A DNA stretch of 50,732 nt from an uncultured Porphyromonadaceae bacterium (GCA_937892215.1 CALAVE010000082.1:1-50732); one strand, 5' to 3'; shown: positions 8,687-18,115, counted from the stretch's first letter. Program-made: numbers and translations. The notes: generated by a model from the letters alone, not told the origin.

Positions 8687-10249
8687 ATGAGCGCAAACAA
8701 TAATCGTCTGAGCCCGCGCCAGAAGATGATCAACTTGATGTATATCGTCTTCCTGGCAATGGTGGCACTGAATGTGTCGAGCGACGTCTTGAGCGGTTTC
8801 AAGCACGTCGAGGATGCACTCTGTGCAAGCAATCAGGGCGCCCAGGCACGCAACAGCAAGCTCTTCGACGAGTTCACTTCGGCCTACGAGAAGAACAAGG
8901 AGAAGGCCGGAATCTGGTATCGTCGTGCGCAAGACACCCGCCAGCGTGCGGCCGAGATGTACGCTCTGATAGATAGTCTCAAGTTGGCAATCGTGCAGAT
9001 GGCCGATGGCGAAGACGGCGATCCGAACGACATCAGCAACCGCGAGAATCTCGAGGCGGTCAACCAGATTATGCTCCGTCCGAAATATGGGGGAGGAGTG
9101 CGTCTGCGTCAGGCCCTTGAGGAATATCGCCAGACGCTTGTCTCGTATGTTCCTTCGGCCGATGGACATGTCATCGCAAACTATCTGAGCACAGACATCC
9201 CGGAAGGCACTAATCCCGTCATAACCGATTGGGAGACAGCCATGTTCGAGAATATTCCTGTGGCAGCTGCCGTCACCATCTTGGCCAAGATTCAGGGCGA
9301 CGTGCTCAATGCCGAGGGCGAGACCATTTCCAGCCTGATGCAGAGCGTGGATCGCGGCGATGTGCGCGTCAACCAGTTGTCGGCCTTCGTCATTCCGAAC
9401 AGCCGCAATGTGATGCGCGGCCAACGCTATGAGGCTCAAATCGTCATGGCTGCGGTCGATACGACCCAGACACCGCAGATCTACATCGGCGACCAGCTCT
9501 ATGATGCCGAAAAGAATGGTTTTTATAGCGTAGTTACGACGCGCGAGGGCATACAGAACATCAGCGGTCATCTTGAGGTCGCGAAGCCTGATGGCACAAG
9601 CGAACAGCTGCCGTTCGAGACGAGTTATTTCGTCAGCGAACCGGTCGCAACGGTGTCGAACACAATGATGAACGTCATGTATGCCGGCATCGACAACCCC
9701 GTGAGCATCTCGGTGCCTGGTGTTGCCGCATCGCAAATCAGTGCCACGATGTCCAATGGTACTTTGACTCGTTCGGGCAACGGATGGGTCGCCAAGCCGA
9801 AGGAGGTCGATAAGGATGCCGTCATTTCCGTGTCGGCCAATCAAGGCGGACGTTCCGCACAAGTCAGCCAGATGGCGTTCCGCGTGCGCCGTTTGCCCGA
9901 TCCGACTCCTTATATGATTATCAAGGACGCGCAGGGCAACACCAAACACTATCGTGGCGGCACGAAAATCAGCAAGAAGCAGCTGCTCGAATCATCGGGC
10001 ATCTTTGCCGCCATCGACGATGGTCTGCTCAATGTCGAATTTCAAGTTAAATCGTTCCGTATCATAATTTTCGATTCGATGGGCAATGCCATTCCCGAAG
10101 ACAGCAAGTCGGGCAATTGGTCCGACCGGCAGAAGACCGTGCTGAACCGTCTGAGCACAGGCAAGACTTTCTTCATTACGGGCGTCCACGCCGTCGGCCC
10201 AGATGGCATCGAACGAGAATTGAGCGGAGCTATGCAAGTCACCTTATAA
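8687..10249 (+). CDS. gldM: T9SS motor rotor/shaft protein GldM/PorM
   Basis: 520 residues. The N-terminus MSANNNRLSPRQKMINLMYIV is diagnostic, with one membrane helix (residues about 15-33, LMYIVFLAMVALNVSSDVL) followed by a long periplasmic part: a helical D1 domain with YRRAQDTRQRAAEMYALID, then Ig-like D2-D4 domains (GQRYEAQIVMAAVDTTQTP, ISVPGVAASQISATMSNG, VRRLPDPTPYMI). The dimeric shaft crosses the periplasm to meet the GldK/GldN ring and passes on torque from GldL. Full length, no oddities. Confidence 0.96.
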   Translation: MSANNNRLSPRQKMINLMYIVFLAMVALNVSSDVLSGFKHVEDALCASNQGAQARNSKLFDEFTSAYEKNKEKAGIWYRRAQDTRQRAAEMYALIDSLKLAIVQMADGEDGDPNDISNRENLEAVNQIMLRPKYGGGVRLRQALEEYRQTLVSYVPSADGHVIANYLSTDIPEGTNPVITDWETAMFENIPVAAAVTILAKIQGDVLNAEGETISSLMQSVDRGDVRVNQLSAFVIPNSRNVMRGQRYEAQIVMAAVDTTQTPQIYIGDQLYDAEKNGFYSVVTTREGIQNISGHLEVAKPDGTSEQLPFETSYFVSEPVATVSNTMMNVMYAGIDNPVSISVPGVAASQISATMSNGTLTRSGNGWVAKPKEVDKDAVISVSANQGGRSAQVSQMAFRVRRLPDPTPYMIIKDAQGNTKHYRGGTKISKKQLLESSGIFAAIDDGLLNVEFQVKSFRIIIFDSMGNAIPEDSKSGNWSDRQKTVLNRLSTGKTFFITGVHAVGPDGIERELSGAMQVTL

Positions 10250-10274
10250 TCTTGAAATCAAAATGTTAGCATCA

Positions 10275-11534
10275 ATGAAACATACACGTCTATGGGCGAT
10301 GCTTCTCGCCGCGCTGATGTCGGTCGCTGTGGCCGATGCGCAGGTCTCGGTACGACGTACGTCAAGGTCATCGTCCGAACAGACATCGTCCAAGAAGGAT
10401 AGCAAGTCAAAGGCAAAATCGACGAAGACGGAAACGACATCGTCGAAGGGCAAGACGACGACTGGCAACCAGACTTCAACCACAAAGCCGAAGGGAGCAT
10501 CGGCATCCAACGGCAATAATTCGGCATCGGTGGCAAAAAAGTCGCCGGCTGCCAAGAAGAATGTGCCGCAAACCACGGTGGCCGATGGCAAGACTTTGCG
10601 CCAGCAGGCTTTCGACGAATATCAGAAGGATGAGGCAATAGAGACCCCGTGGCAGCATATCGTCTATCGCGAACTGGATTTGACCAAGGATGCCAATGCC
10701 TCGCTCTATTTCCCCATCGAGCCGATGAACGGATTGACCAATCTCTTCCGTGTCATCATCGACGCTTTTTCGAAGGGCGAACTGCCTGCCTACGAGTATC
10801 TGGATGGCCGAGAGGTGTTTGCCGATGCTTTCCGCGTCAAGCCGAAGGATATCTTCGACAAGTTCGACATCTATTATAAGGTCAATTCGCCCAAGCAGCG
10901 TGGCGCCGATACGACCTATGTCGTCGATGAAAGCAACGTGCCCAGCGCTTCGGTGTTGAGCTACTTCGTCAAGGAGCGTTGGGAGTTCGACCAGAAGCAC
11001 AGCAAATATCAGGCGCGTATCCTCTGCATCTGTCCTGTGTTGCATCAGTCTGGCGATTTCTCGGCCGATGCCGTCAAATATCCGATGTTCTGGCTCAACT
11101 ACGAGGACTTGCGACCGTTCCTACGCGACCATCTCGTCGTCAACCAGGGCATGAACACCGCCGCCCGCTTCACGATGGAGGAGTTCTTCTCTCTCGGCCA
11201 ATACGAGGGCGACATCTACAAGGAACAGAACCTTCGCGGCCTCTCGCTCAAGCAGCAGGTGGGCGACAATCCCGATTCGCTCAAGATGGCACAACAGAAA
11301 CTAGACAACGACCTGCGCGCCTTCGAAGACAGCATTTGGGTGAAAGACCCGACACCATCGGACGGAAAAAAGGCGCGTAGAGAAAAAATCCTCCAGAAGC
11401 TGGAGGAGGCCGACATCGACGTTGAACCTAAACAGAACCGACGAACAAAAGAGGAGGTCGATATGGAGGCCGCCGCGGTCGAGAAAATAGAGAAAGCAAC
11501 GACGCAAAAGAGCGTTCGTCGCAACCGAAACTGA
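10275..11534 (+). CDS. gldN: T9SS ring protein GldN/PorN
   Basis: 419 residues from the ATG at 10275, which gives a clean signal peptide (MKHTRLWAMLLAALMSVAVADAQ minus its last few residues); an in-frame ATG at 10263 is also possible. Residues about 25-110 form an unusually long low-complexity Ser/Thr/Lys segment before the conserved GldN domain, which starts around DEAIETPWQHIVYRELDL and includes ANASLYFPIEPMNG, KYPMFWLNYEDLRP and NQGMNTAARFTMEEFF. The C-terminus is highly charged. GldN binds GldK in the periplasmic ring. It follows gldM by 13-25 bases; miaA follows 19 bases later, suggesting read-through. Confidence 0.94.
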   Translation: MKHTRLWAMLLAALMSVAVADAQVSVRRTSRSSSEQTSSKKDSKSKAKSTKTETTSSKGKTTTGNQTSTTKPKGASASNGNNSASVAKKSPAAKKNVPQTTVADGKTLRQQAFDEYQKDEAIETPWQHIVYRELDLTKDANASLYFPIEPMNGLTNLFRVIIDAFSKGELPAYEYLDGREVFADAFRVKPKDIFDKFDIYYKVNSPKQRGADTTYVVDESNVPSASVLSYFVKERWEFDQKHSKYQARILCICPVLHQSGDFSADAVKYPMFWLNYEDLRPFLRDHLVVNQGMNTAARFTMEEFFSLGQYEGDIYKEQNLRGLSLKQQVGDNPDSLKMAQQKLDNDLRAFEDSIWVKDPTPSDGKKARREKILQKLEEADIDVEPKQNRRTKEEVDMEAAAVEKIEKATTQKSVRRNRN

Positions 11535-11553
11535 AATCGCAATAAGCCGACAG

Positions 11554-12522
11554 ATGATAACGATAGTTGGCCCGACCGCGTCGGGGAAAACACGATTGGC
11601 CGTCGATGTGGCACTTGCGTTCGATGCAGAAGTCATCAGCGCCGATTCACGACAGGTCTATCGCGGCATGACGCTGGGAACGGGCAAGGACTTGGACGAT
11701 TATATTGTGCGCGATAAGGATGGCAAGGTGCAGAAAGTTGTACCTTGTCATTTGCTCGATATTCGTGAACCGGGCTACCGCTACAGCATTTTCGAGTATC
11801 AGCAGGATTTCCATCGTGCGTACAACGACATCCTTTCGCGAGGCAAGATGCCGGTGCTATGCGGCGGTTCCGGCCTTTATGTCGAGTCGGTGCTCAAGGG
11901 CTACGAAATGCACGAAGTGCCCGAAAATCCAGCACTACGCGAGCAACTGGCGGGAAAATCATTGGCCGAGCTGACTGAAATCCTGAAGACTTACAAGTCG
12001 CTCCACAACACGACCGACACCGACACCGCAAAACGTGCTATCCGCGAGATTGAAATACGCGACTATTACCGTAATCACGCACAGCAACTCACGGCCTACC
12101 CGGCTATCGACAGCCTGGTCGTCGGCATCGACATTGACCGCGATTTGCGCCGTGAACGTATTTCCCGCCGCCTGCGCGAGCGTTTGGATGCCGGCATGAT
12201 CGATGAGGTGAGGGAATTGCTGAAAGGGTCAGATGCTCACGCACCTGTCGCTCCGGAGAATCTGATTTACTACGGGCTCGAATACAAGTATTTGACAATG
12301 TATGTCATCGGGGAATTGTCGTACGACGAAATGGTTCGCCAACTCGAAATCGCCATTCATCAGTTCGCCAAGCGGCAGATGACGTGGTTCCGTGGCATGG
12401 AAAGACGTGGCATTGAAATCCAATGGGTTGATGGTACTTTGCCTCCGGACGAAAAGGTCTCAATTGTTAAAAAAATGTACGACGATTTTAACAATAAGCG
12501 TCAACGAGGAGGGGCAAATTAA
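11554..12522 (+). CDS. miaA: tRNA dimethylallyltransferase
   Basis: 322 residues, normal length. MiaA transfers a dimethylallyl group to N6 of A37 in tRNAs reading codons that begin with U. Visible motifs: P-loop GPTASGKT at residues 6-13, ISADSRQVYRGM (catalytic Asp and tRNA contact), GGSGLYVESVL, and the later basic block RRERISRRLRERLDAGMI. The region between (HEVPENPALREQL onward) is the family's insertion domain. It starts 19 bases after gldN in the same direction and is probably carried on the same transcript. Confidence 0.96.
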   Translation: MITIVGPTASGKTRLAVDVALAFDAEVISADSRQVYRGMTLGTGKDLDDYIVRDKDGKVQKVVPCHLLDIREPGYRYSIFEYQQDFHRAYNDILSRGKMPVLCGGSGLYVESVLKGYEMHEVPENPALREQLAGKSLAELTEILKTYKSLHNTTDTDTAKRAIREIEIRDYYRNHAQQLTAYPAIDSLVVGIDIDRDLRRERISRRLRERLDAGMIDEVRELLKGSDAHAPVAPENLIYYGLEYKYLTMYVIGELSYDEMVRQLEIAIHQFAKRQMTWFRGMERRGIEIQWVDGTLPPDEKVSIVKKMYDDFNNKRQRGGAN

Positions 12523-12587
12523 CGACATTTTGCGAAAAGTATAAAGAACTTTTTTTCGGAAAATGCCAAAAAAAATGCCAAATTGAC

Positions 12588-12618
12588 TTTGCAAATTGAT
12601 TTTGTGTAACTATATTTG
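12588..12618 (+). promoter_or_regulatory. Bacteroidetes-type promoter before the AAA ATPase gene
   Basis: TTTG at 12588-12591, a 19-base spacer and TATATTTG at 12611-12618 match both elements of the Bacteroidota consensus. Predicted start of transcription is near 12625, about 20 bases before the GTG start codon of the ATPase gene. The AT-rich stretch before it (12540-12585) holds no gene. Confidence 0.78.
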
Positions 12619-12644
12619 CACCCGTAAACCAAAATTATTCTGAA

Positions 12645-13829
12645 GTGGAGACTTTTTACAGAACACACAAGTATCTGGTGGAGCATGTCTATAGCCCTGT
12701 TAGACGTGTTCTTATCGATGAAATCAATTGGAGTAGTCGCCTAATCGGTATCAAAGGCAGTCGTGGCGTCGGAAAAACCACTTTCCTTTTGCAGTATGCC
12801 CTTGAAAAATACGGCCCTGACGATCGTAGATGCCTCTACATCAACATGAATCATTTCTATTTCTACACGCACACTCTGCGCGAATTCGTTGCGAATTTCC
12901 AGCAGGTGGGTGGTCGTACGCTGCTCATCGACGAGATTTTCAAGTATCCAGGATGGAGCGAGGAACTGAAATTCATTCATGACCAATATCCAAAGGTGCA
13001 AATTATCTTCGCTGGTTCAACTGTCATGCGTCTGAAGGAGGCAAATCCTTTGTTGAACGGCATTGTAGATAGTTACAATTTGCGTGGATTCTCGTTCCGT
13101 GAGTACATTAACCTGATGGCAGGGACAAACTTCCGCTCTTATTCCTACGAGGAAATTTTGGCGAATCACACTCAGATAGCGGCTGAAATCTGCACCCAGA
13201 TCAAGCCTCTCAACTATTTCAAGGACTATATCCATCACGGCTACTATCCGTTCTTCCTCGAAAAGAAGAACTACAGTGAGATGCTCATCAAGAACATGAA
13301 CACGATGCTGGAGGTGGACATCCTCTTCTTGAAGGAAATTGAACTGGGCTATCTGCCTAAATTGAAGAAATTGCTTCACATTCTGGCTCAGGAGGCTCCA
13401 TGTTCTCCGAATGTCAGTCTGTTGGCCAAGAGCATTGAAACCAGCCGTGCAACCGTGGTTAACTACCTGTCTTACCTGAAGGAGGCCCGCTTGATCAATA
13501 TGCTCTACACAACAGACGAGTGTTTCCCGAAGAAGCCGGCTGTTGTATATATGCACAACACCAATATCCTATTCCCGACCTGTCTGAACGAAGTTGAGCC
13601 GCGTCAGTTGCGCGAGACTTTCTTCTACAATATGTTGCACTACAACAATCGTCTGAACAAGTCAACGGAACGTAACATCCAGTTCTTGATCAACAAGAAG
13701 GATCGTTTCCGTGTGTGCGATTGGGTCGTTCGTACAAAGAACAATCCAGAGTACTACTACGCTATTGACAATTTTGAAATCGGACACGACAATGTGATTC
13801 CGTTGTGGCTGTTCGGATTCCTCTACTAA
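12645..13829 (+). CDS. AAA-family ATPase, AAA_14/DUF4143 type
   Basis: 394 residues, starting at a GTG codon; the next ATG lies too far downstream to keep the conserved N-terminus. Walker A is GSRGVGKTT (residues 38-46), Walker B is TLLIDEI with Asp96-Glu97, and an arginine/sensor region follows (IIFAGSTVMRL). The N-terminal ATPase domain, a middle winged-helix-like part (SLLAKSIETSRATVVNYLSYL) and a C-terminal nuclease-like DUF4143 domain are the layout of the large ATP-binding family common in Bacteroidota and Archaea. Substrate and role are unknown for the family. It stands alone between its own promoter and nifJ. Confidence 0.85.
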   Translation: METFYRTHKYLVEHVYSPVRRVLIDEINWSSRLIGIKGSRGVGKTTFLLQYALEKYGPDDRRCLYINMNHFYFYTHTLREFVANFQQVGGRTLLIDEIFKYPGWSEELKFIHDQYPKVQIIFAGSTVMRLKEANPLLNGIVDSYNLRGFSFREYINLMAGTNFRSYSYEEILANHTQIAAEICTQIKPLNYFKDYIHHGYYPFFLEKKNYSEMLIKNMNTMLEVDILFLKEIELGYLPKLKKLLHILAQEAPCSPNVSLLAKSIETSRATVVNYLSYLKEARLINMLYTTDECFPKKPAVVYMHNTNILFPTCLNEVEPRQLRETFFYNMLHYNNRLNKSTERNIQFLINKKDRFRVCDWVVRTKNNPEYYYAIDNFEIGHDNVIPLWLFGFLY

Positions 13830-13888
13830 TAAAGTATTTAAGGACGAAACTTGTATTATTCCCCTTCGTTATCGTTGGGGATAAGACT

Positions 13889-13896
13889 TATTTTTG
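13889..13896 (+). promoter_or_regulatory. Possible -7 promoter element of nifJ
   Basis: TATTTTTG matches TAnnTTTG; the only -33 candidate 20 bases upstream is the imperfect TTCG at 13865-13868. It would give a leader of roughly 55 bases before the nifJ ATG at 13961. The same interval holds a C4/G4 hairpin (13861-13880) that might be the end of the ATPase transcript. Confidence 0.45.
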
Positions 13897-13960
13897 TTGC
13901 CTATCTAGCGATACTTAACCCAAATAATTAACAACTAATCTTTTTAAACAAAAAATCACA

Positions 13961-16900
13961 ATGGCTAAGAAATTTATGACTTGTGATGGTAATACCGCTG
14001 CCGCTCATATCGCGTATATGTTCAGCGAGGTAGCCGCTATTTACCCTATCACTCCATCTTCACCGATGGCAGAAAATGTCGATGAATGGGCCGCTCAGGA
14101 GCGTAAGAACCTGTTTGGTGAGACCGTGCTCGTTCAGGAAATGCAGTCAGAAGGCGGTGCAGCTGGTGCTGTACACGGTTCTCTGCAGGCTGGCGCACTT
14201 ACCACCACTTTTACTGCTTCACAGGGTCTTCTTTTGATGATTCCAAACATGTACAAGATTGCAGGTGAGTTGATTCCATCTGTATTCCATGTATCTGCTC
14301 GTACATTGGCTTCTCATGCTCTTTGTATCTTCGGTGATCATCAGGACGTTATGGCTTGCCGCCAGACCGGTTTCGCCATGTTGGCCGAGGGTTCAGTACA
14401 GGAGGTTATGGATTTGGCAGCAGTTGCACACTTGGCAACTCTCTCAAGCCGTGTTCCTTTCCTGAACTTCTTCGATGGTTTCCGTACTTCTCACGAGTAT
14501 CAGAAGATTGAGGTCGTTGATCAGGAGGATTTGCGTCCATTGGTTGACTGGAAGGCTGTCGAGGATTTCCGCAAGCGTGCCCTCTCTCCAGAGCATCCTG
14601 AGATGCGCGGTATGGCCGAGAATCCAGACGTATTCTTCGCACATCGCGAGTCATCTAACCCATATTACAACGCTGTTCCAGACATCGTCGCCAAGTATAT
14701 GGATCAGGTCAGCGCCATCACCGGCCGCAAGCATCGTCCATTCGACTACTATGGTGCAGCTGATGCCGAGAATGTCATCGTTGCCATGGGTTCTGCAACC
14801 GAGTGCATCAAGGAGGTTATCGACTACAAGGCTGCTAATGGCGAGAAGGTCGGCTTGATTTCTGTTCACCTCTATCGTCCATTCTCTCTGAAGTACCTCA
14901 AGGAGGCTATTCCTGCATCTTGCAAGAAGATTTGTGTCCTCGATCGTACCAAGGAGCCAGGTGCTAACAGCGAACCATTGTACCTCGACGTAGTTGATGC
15001 TCTCAATGAGCTCGGCATGAACAACATCAAGGTTGTTGGTGGCCGCTACGGTTTGGGTTCAAACGATACCACACCTGCTCAGGTCATTGCCGTTTATGAG
15101 AACCTCGCAATGAACGAGCCAAAGAATCACTTCACCCTCGGTATCAACGACGATGTAACCTTTACTTCGCTCCCAGTTGGTGAGGAGGTATCGGTTGCTC
15201 CTGCCGGCATGTTCCAGGCTAAGTTCTACGGCCTCGGTGCTGATGGTACCGTTGGTGCAAACAAGAACTCTGTCAAGATTATCGGTGAGACTACCGACAA
15301 GTACTGCCAGGCATACTTCTCATACGACTCGAAGAAGTCAGGTGGCTTCACTTGCTCACACCTCCGTTTCGGTGACGAACCTATCCGCTCTACATATTTG
15401 GTAACCACTCCAAACTTCGTAGCATGTCACCAGCAGGCATACCTCAACATGTATGACGTTACCCGTGGTATTCAGGATGGCGGTACCTTCCTGCTCAACA
15501 CCATCTGGGAAGGCGAGGAGCTCTTGGCTAACATTCCTAACAAGGTAAAGGCTGTTTTGGCTCAGAAGCATGTCAAGGTTTACTACATCAACGCCACCAA
15601 GATTGCTCAGGAGATTGGGCTCGGCAACCGCACTAACACCATCCTGCAGTCGGCATTCTTCCGCATAACTCAGGTGATTCCTGTGGAACTGGCAGTGGAA
15701 CAGATGAAGAAATTCATCGTCAAGTCTTATGGACGCAAGGGCGAAGACGTTGTGAACAAGAACTATCAGGCCGTGGACCGCGGTGGTGAATATGAGTCTC
15801 TCGCTATTGACCCGGCCTGGTCTTCACTTCCCGTGGACAATGCTGGCGACGATAATGCTCCCGCTTTCATCAACGATGTGGTACGTCCTATCAACGCTCA
15901 GAACGGCGACTTGCTTCCGGTATCGGCCTTCCGCGGACGCGAGGACGGTACATGGATGGCCGGCACCAGCGCTTACGAAAAACGCGGGGTTGCCACATTC
16001 GTTCCCGTTTGGAAGTCTGAGAACTGTATTCAGTGTAACAAGTGTGCGTTTGTTTGTCCTCACGCTGCTATCCGTCCATTCCTGCTTAACGCCGACGAGG
16101 CCGCCGCTTCTCCATTCCAGGAGAAAGACCTGCTTCCGGCTATCGGCAAGACTCTGGTGGGCCTCAAGTTTGTTCAGGCTGTAGATGTTCTGGACTGCCT
16201 CGGCTGCGGCAACTGCGCCGACGTCTGCCCGGGCAAGAAGGGCGAGAAAGCACTTGAGATGGTGCCTCTCATGGGACACGAAGAAGACCAGAATCTCTGG
16301 GACTTCTGCGCTCAGAACGTTACTTCTAAGCAAGAGCTCGTTGACATTAAGATGAACGTGAAGAACTCTCAGTTCGCCACTCCCCTCTTTGAGTTCTCAG
16401 GCGCTTGCTCCGGATGCGGTGAGACTCCATACCTGAAACTCATCTCTCAGCTCTTTGGCGACCGCGAAATGGTAGCGAATGCCACAGGTTGCTCTTCTAT
16501 CTACTCGGCTTCAGTGCCGTCAACTCCCTACACCACTAACGCCAAGGGGCACGGTCCTGCATGGGCAAACTCGCTGTTCGAGGACTTCTGCGAGTTCGGT
16601 CTGGGTATGGCCATCGCCGACGAGAAGATGCGCAACCGTGTAACTGGTTTCGTTCAGGATGCTATCGAGGCCGACAGCACCGACGCTAACCTCAAGGCTC
16701 TCTATCAGGAATGGCTCGAAAACAAGAACGACGGCGACAAGAGCCGCGAACTCAGCGACAAGATTCTCTCTCTCATTGAGCATAGCAACGCTCCTGCCGA
16801 CGTAAAGGTCAAGAGTCTGGGACAGTACCTCGTGAAACGCTCACAATGGATTGTCGGTGGCGACGGCGCCAGCTACGACATTGGCTTCGGTGGTCTCGAC

Positions 16901-17515
16901 CACGTTATCGCATCCGGCAAGAATGTCAACATTCTGGTTATCGACACCGAGGTGTACTCCAACACCGGCGGACAGGCCTCTAAGGCCACTCCTATTGGCG
17001 CCATCGCCAAGTTTGCCGCCGCTGGTAAGCGCATACGCAAGAAAGACCTCGGACTCATCGCTTCCACTTACGGATACGTCTATGTGGCACAGGTGGCTAT
17101 GGGAGCCGACAATATGCAGTGCCTCAAGGCTATTCGCGAGGCTGAGGCCTACGACGGCCCTTCGGTTATCATCGCTTACGCTCCGTGTATCAACCACGGT
17201 CTCAAGAGTGGCATGGGCAAGTCTCAGGCCGAGGAAGCCAAGGCTGTGGAATGTGGATACTGGCACCTCTGGCGCTACAACCCCGAACTGGAGAAAGAGG
17301 GCAAGAACCCGTTCACGCTCGACAGCAAAGAGCCTAACTGGGACAACTTCGCCGACTTCCTCAAGGGAGAGGTTCGCTACGCATCTGTGCTTAAGCAATA
17401 CCCCGACGAGGCAGAGGAACTCTTCAAGGCCGCTAAGGAGAACGCGCAGTGGCGTTACAACAACTACCGCCGCCTTGCACAGCAGCAATGGGGCGTAGAA
17501 CCCGCTCAGGAGTAA
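13961..17515 (+). CDS. nifJ: Pyruvate:ferredoxin (flavodoxin) oxidoreductase
   Basis: 1184 residues, full length for the single-chain enzyme that splits pyruvate to acetyl-CoA and CO2 and reduces ferredoxin. Domain order: pyrimidine-binding domain with YPITPSSPMAENVDEWA; domain II-III; gamma domain; a two-cluster ferredoxin domain with CIQCNKCAFVCP (from residue 689) and CLGCGNCADVCPG; and the thiamin-diphosphate domain with CSGCGETPY, NATGCSSIYSASVPSTPY, GGDGASYDIGFGGLDH and DTEVYSNTGGQASKATP. All expected Cys ligands are present. Odd point: up to about position 15610 Pro is mostly CCA, Gly only GGT/GGC and Leu often TTG; after that GGA, CCC/CCG/CCT, GTG, GAC and ATA appear and TTG nearly vanishes. 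Confidence 0.96.
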   Translation: MAKKFMTCDGNTAAAHIAYMFSEVAAIYPITPSSPMAENVDEWAAQERKNLFGETVLVQEMQSEGGAAGAVHGSLQAGALTTTFTASQGLLLMIPNMYKIAGELIPSVFHVSARTLASHALCIFGDHQDVMACRQTGFAMLAEGSVQEVMDLAAVAHLATLSSRVPFLNFFDGFRTSHEYQKIEVVDQEDLRPLVDWKAVEDFRKRALSPEHPEMRGMAENPDVFFAHRESSNPYYNAVPDIVAKYMDQVSAITGRKHRPFDYYGAADAENVIVAMGSATECIKEVIDYKAANGEKVGLISVHLYRPFSLKYLKEAIPASCKKICVLDRTKEPGANSEPLYLDVVDALNELGMNNIKVVGGRYGLGSNDTTPAQVIAVYENLAMNEPKNHFTLGINDDVTFTSLPVGEEVSVAPAGMFQAKFYGLGADGTVGANKNSVKIIGETTDKYCQAYFSYDSKKSGGFTCSHLRFGDEPIRSTYLVTTPNFVACHQQAYLNMYDVTRGIQDGGTFLLNTIWEGEELLANIPNKVKAVLAQKHVKVYYINATKIAQEIGLGNRTNTILQSAFFRITQVIPVELAVEQMKKFIVKSYGRKGEDVVNKNYQAVDRGGEYESLAIDPAWSSLPVDNAGDDNAPAFINDVVRPINAQNGDLLPVSAFRGREDGTWMAGTSAYEKRGVATFVPVWKSENCIQCNKCAFVCPHAAIRPFLLNADEAAASPFQEKDLLPAIGKTLVGLKFVQAVDVLDCLGCGNCADVCPGKKGEKALEMVPLMGHEEDQNLWDFCAQNVTSKQELVDIKMNVKNSQFATPLFEFSGACSGCGETPYLKLISQLFGDREMVANATGCSSIYSASVPSTPYTTNAKGHGPAWANSLFEDFCEFGLGMAIADEKMRNRVTGFVQDAIEADSTDANLKALYQEWLENKNDGDKSRELSDKILSLIEHSNAPADVKVKSLGQYLVKRSQWIVGGDGASYDIGFGGLDHVIASGKNVNILVIDTEVYSNTGGQASKATPIGAIAKFAAAGKRIRKKDLGLIASTYGYVYVAQVAMGADNMQCLKAIREAEAYDGPSVIIAYAPCINHGLKSGMGKSQAEEAKAVECGYWHLWRYNPELEKEGKNPFTLDSKEPNWDNFADFLKGEVRYASVLKQYPDEAEELFKAAKENAQWRYNNYRRLAQQQWGVEPAQE

Positions 17516-17556
17516 CACTCCCCCGATTCATAAGTATCTTCAGATACAATATCTTC

Positions 17557-17595
17557 AAAAAATCCCGGCAAACACTTGCATTGTCGGGATTTTTT
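17557..17595 (+). terminator. Rho-independent terminator of nifJ
   Basis: Stem AATCCCGGCAA against TTGTCGGGATT (one G-T pair) with a nine-base loop, followed by a run of T on the plus strand. It lies 40 bases after the nifJ stop. Confidence 0.85.
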
Positions 17596-17605
17596 ATTAC
17601 CTTTG
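17575..17605 (+). promoter_or_regulatory. Promoter of the tmRNA gene
   Basis: TACCTTTG at 17598-17605 is an exact -7 element; CTTG at 17575-17578 is a three-of-four match to the -33 element with a 19-base spacer, lying inside the nifJ terminator. Predicted start near 17612 leaves a leader of about 54 bases to be processed off the mature tmRNA 5' end. Confidence 0.65.
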
Positions 17606-17665
17606 CAACCCGCTTTAGCAAACCCGGAGGGGTTTCTGTTGCATTCACAACTACGCTAAATATCA

Positions 17666-18068
17666 GGGGCAGACATGGCTTTGACAGCGTGTAGAGGTGG
17701 TGAGCAAGCACGCCGAGCGATAATGGCTATGCTCGTTAATATCAGTCATTGCTAAATTTTAACTGGCGAAAACAATTACGCTCTCGCTGCCTAACCGAAG
17801 CACAGTAAGTTGGCTTTATCTCTGCCCAAGGCTGGTAGAGACGAGACATCACCCGAAAGCCCTTTTTCCGAGGCGTATCGATATGGTGGTGCTGGCAAAT
17901 CGGAAATAGACTGCTGAAGGCCTCGTGCTGCAGTTGAATTTTAGAGGATAAGCTCACGGTTGGTCGTCTTGAGCCTGCCTGGAGTCGAAAATCAAGTCAA
18001 GACTAAGCGTGTAGAAAACTCATTAGTTCCGCGTTTGGACGAGGGTTCAACCCCCTCCTGCTCCACAA
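17666..18068 (+). ncRNA. ssrA: Transfer-messenger RNA (tmRNA)
   Basis: About 400 bases, one piece. The tRNA-like half is formed by the 5' end GGGGCAG (17666-17672) pairing with CTGCTCC (18058-18064, one G-U) and by the T arm GAGGGTTCAACCCCCTC just before it; CCA is not encoded, as the bases after the discriminator A are CAA. The messenger part codes for the tag GENNYALAA followed by TAA at 17765-17794, of the form found in Bacteroidales. It rescues stalled ribosomes and marks the nascent chain for proteolysis. Pseudoknot arms fill the interval 17800-18000. Followed by two strong hairpins. Confidence 0.97.
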
Positions 18069-18073
18069 CCCAC

Positions 18074-18109
18074 AATCGCAAGCGAATACATCCCATATCG
18101 CTTGCGATT
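18074..18109 (+). terminator. Hairpin downstream of tmRNA
   Basis: A perfect 12-base-pair stem, AATCGCAAGCGA against TCGCTTGCGATT, loop of 12 bases. The T run is weak (TTTCC), so it may be a processing or 3'-end structure more than a strong terminator. Confidence 0.6.
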
Positions 18110-18115
18110 TCCATT

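Noticed and set aside
7859..9949. A 696-residue open frame on the minus strand across gldL and gldM.
   Set aside because: It is rich in His, Arg and Cys, crosses a real gene boundary, and has no recognisable motif; the plus-strand gld genes are certain.
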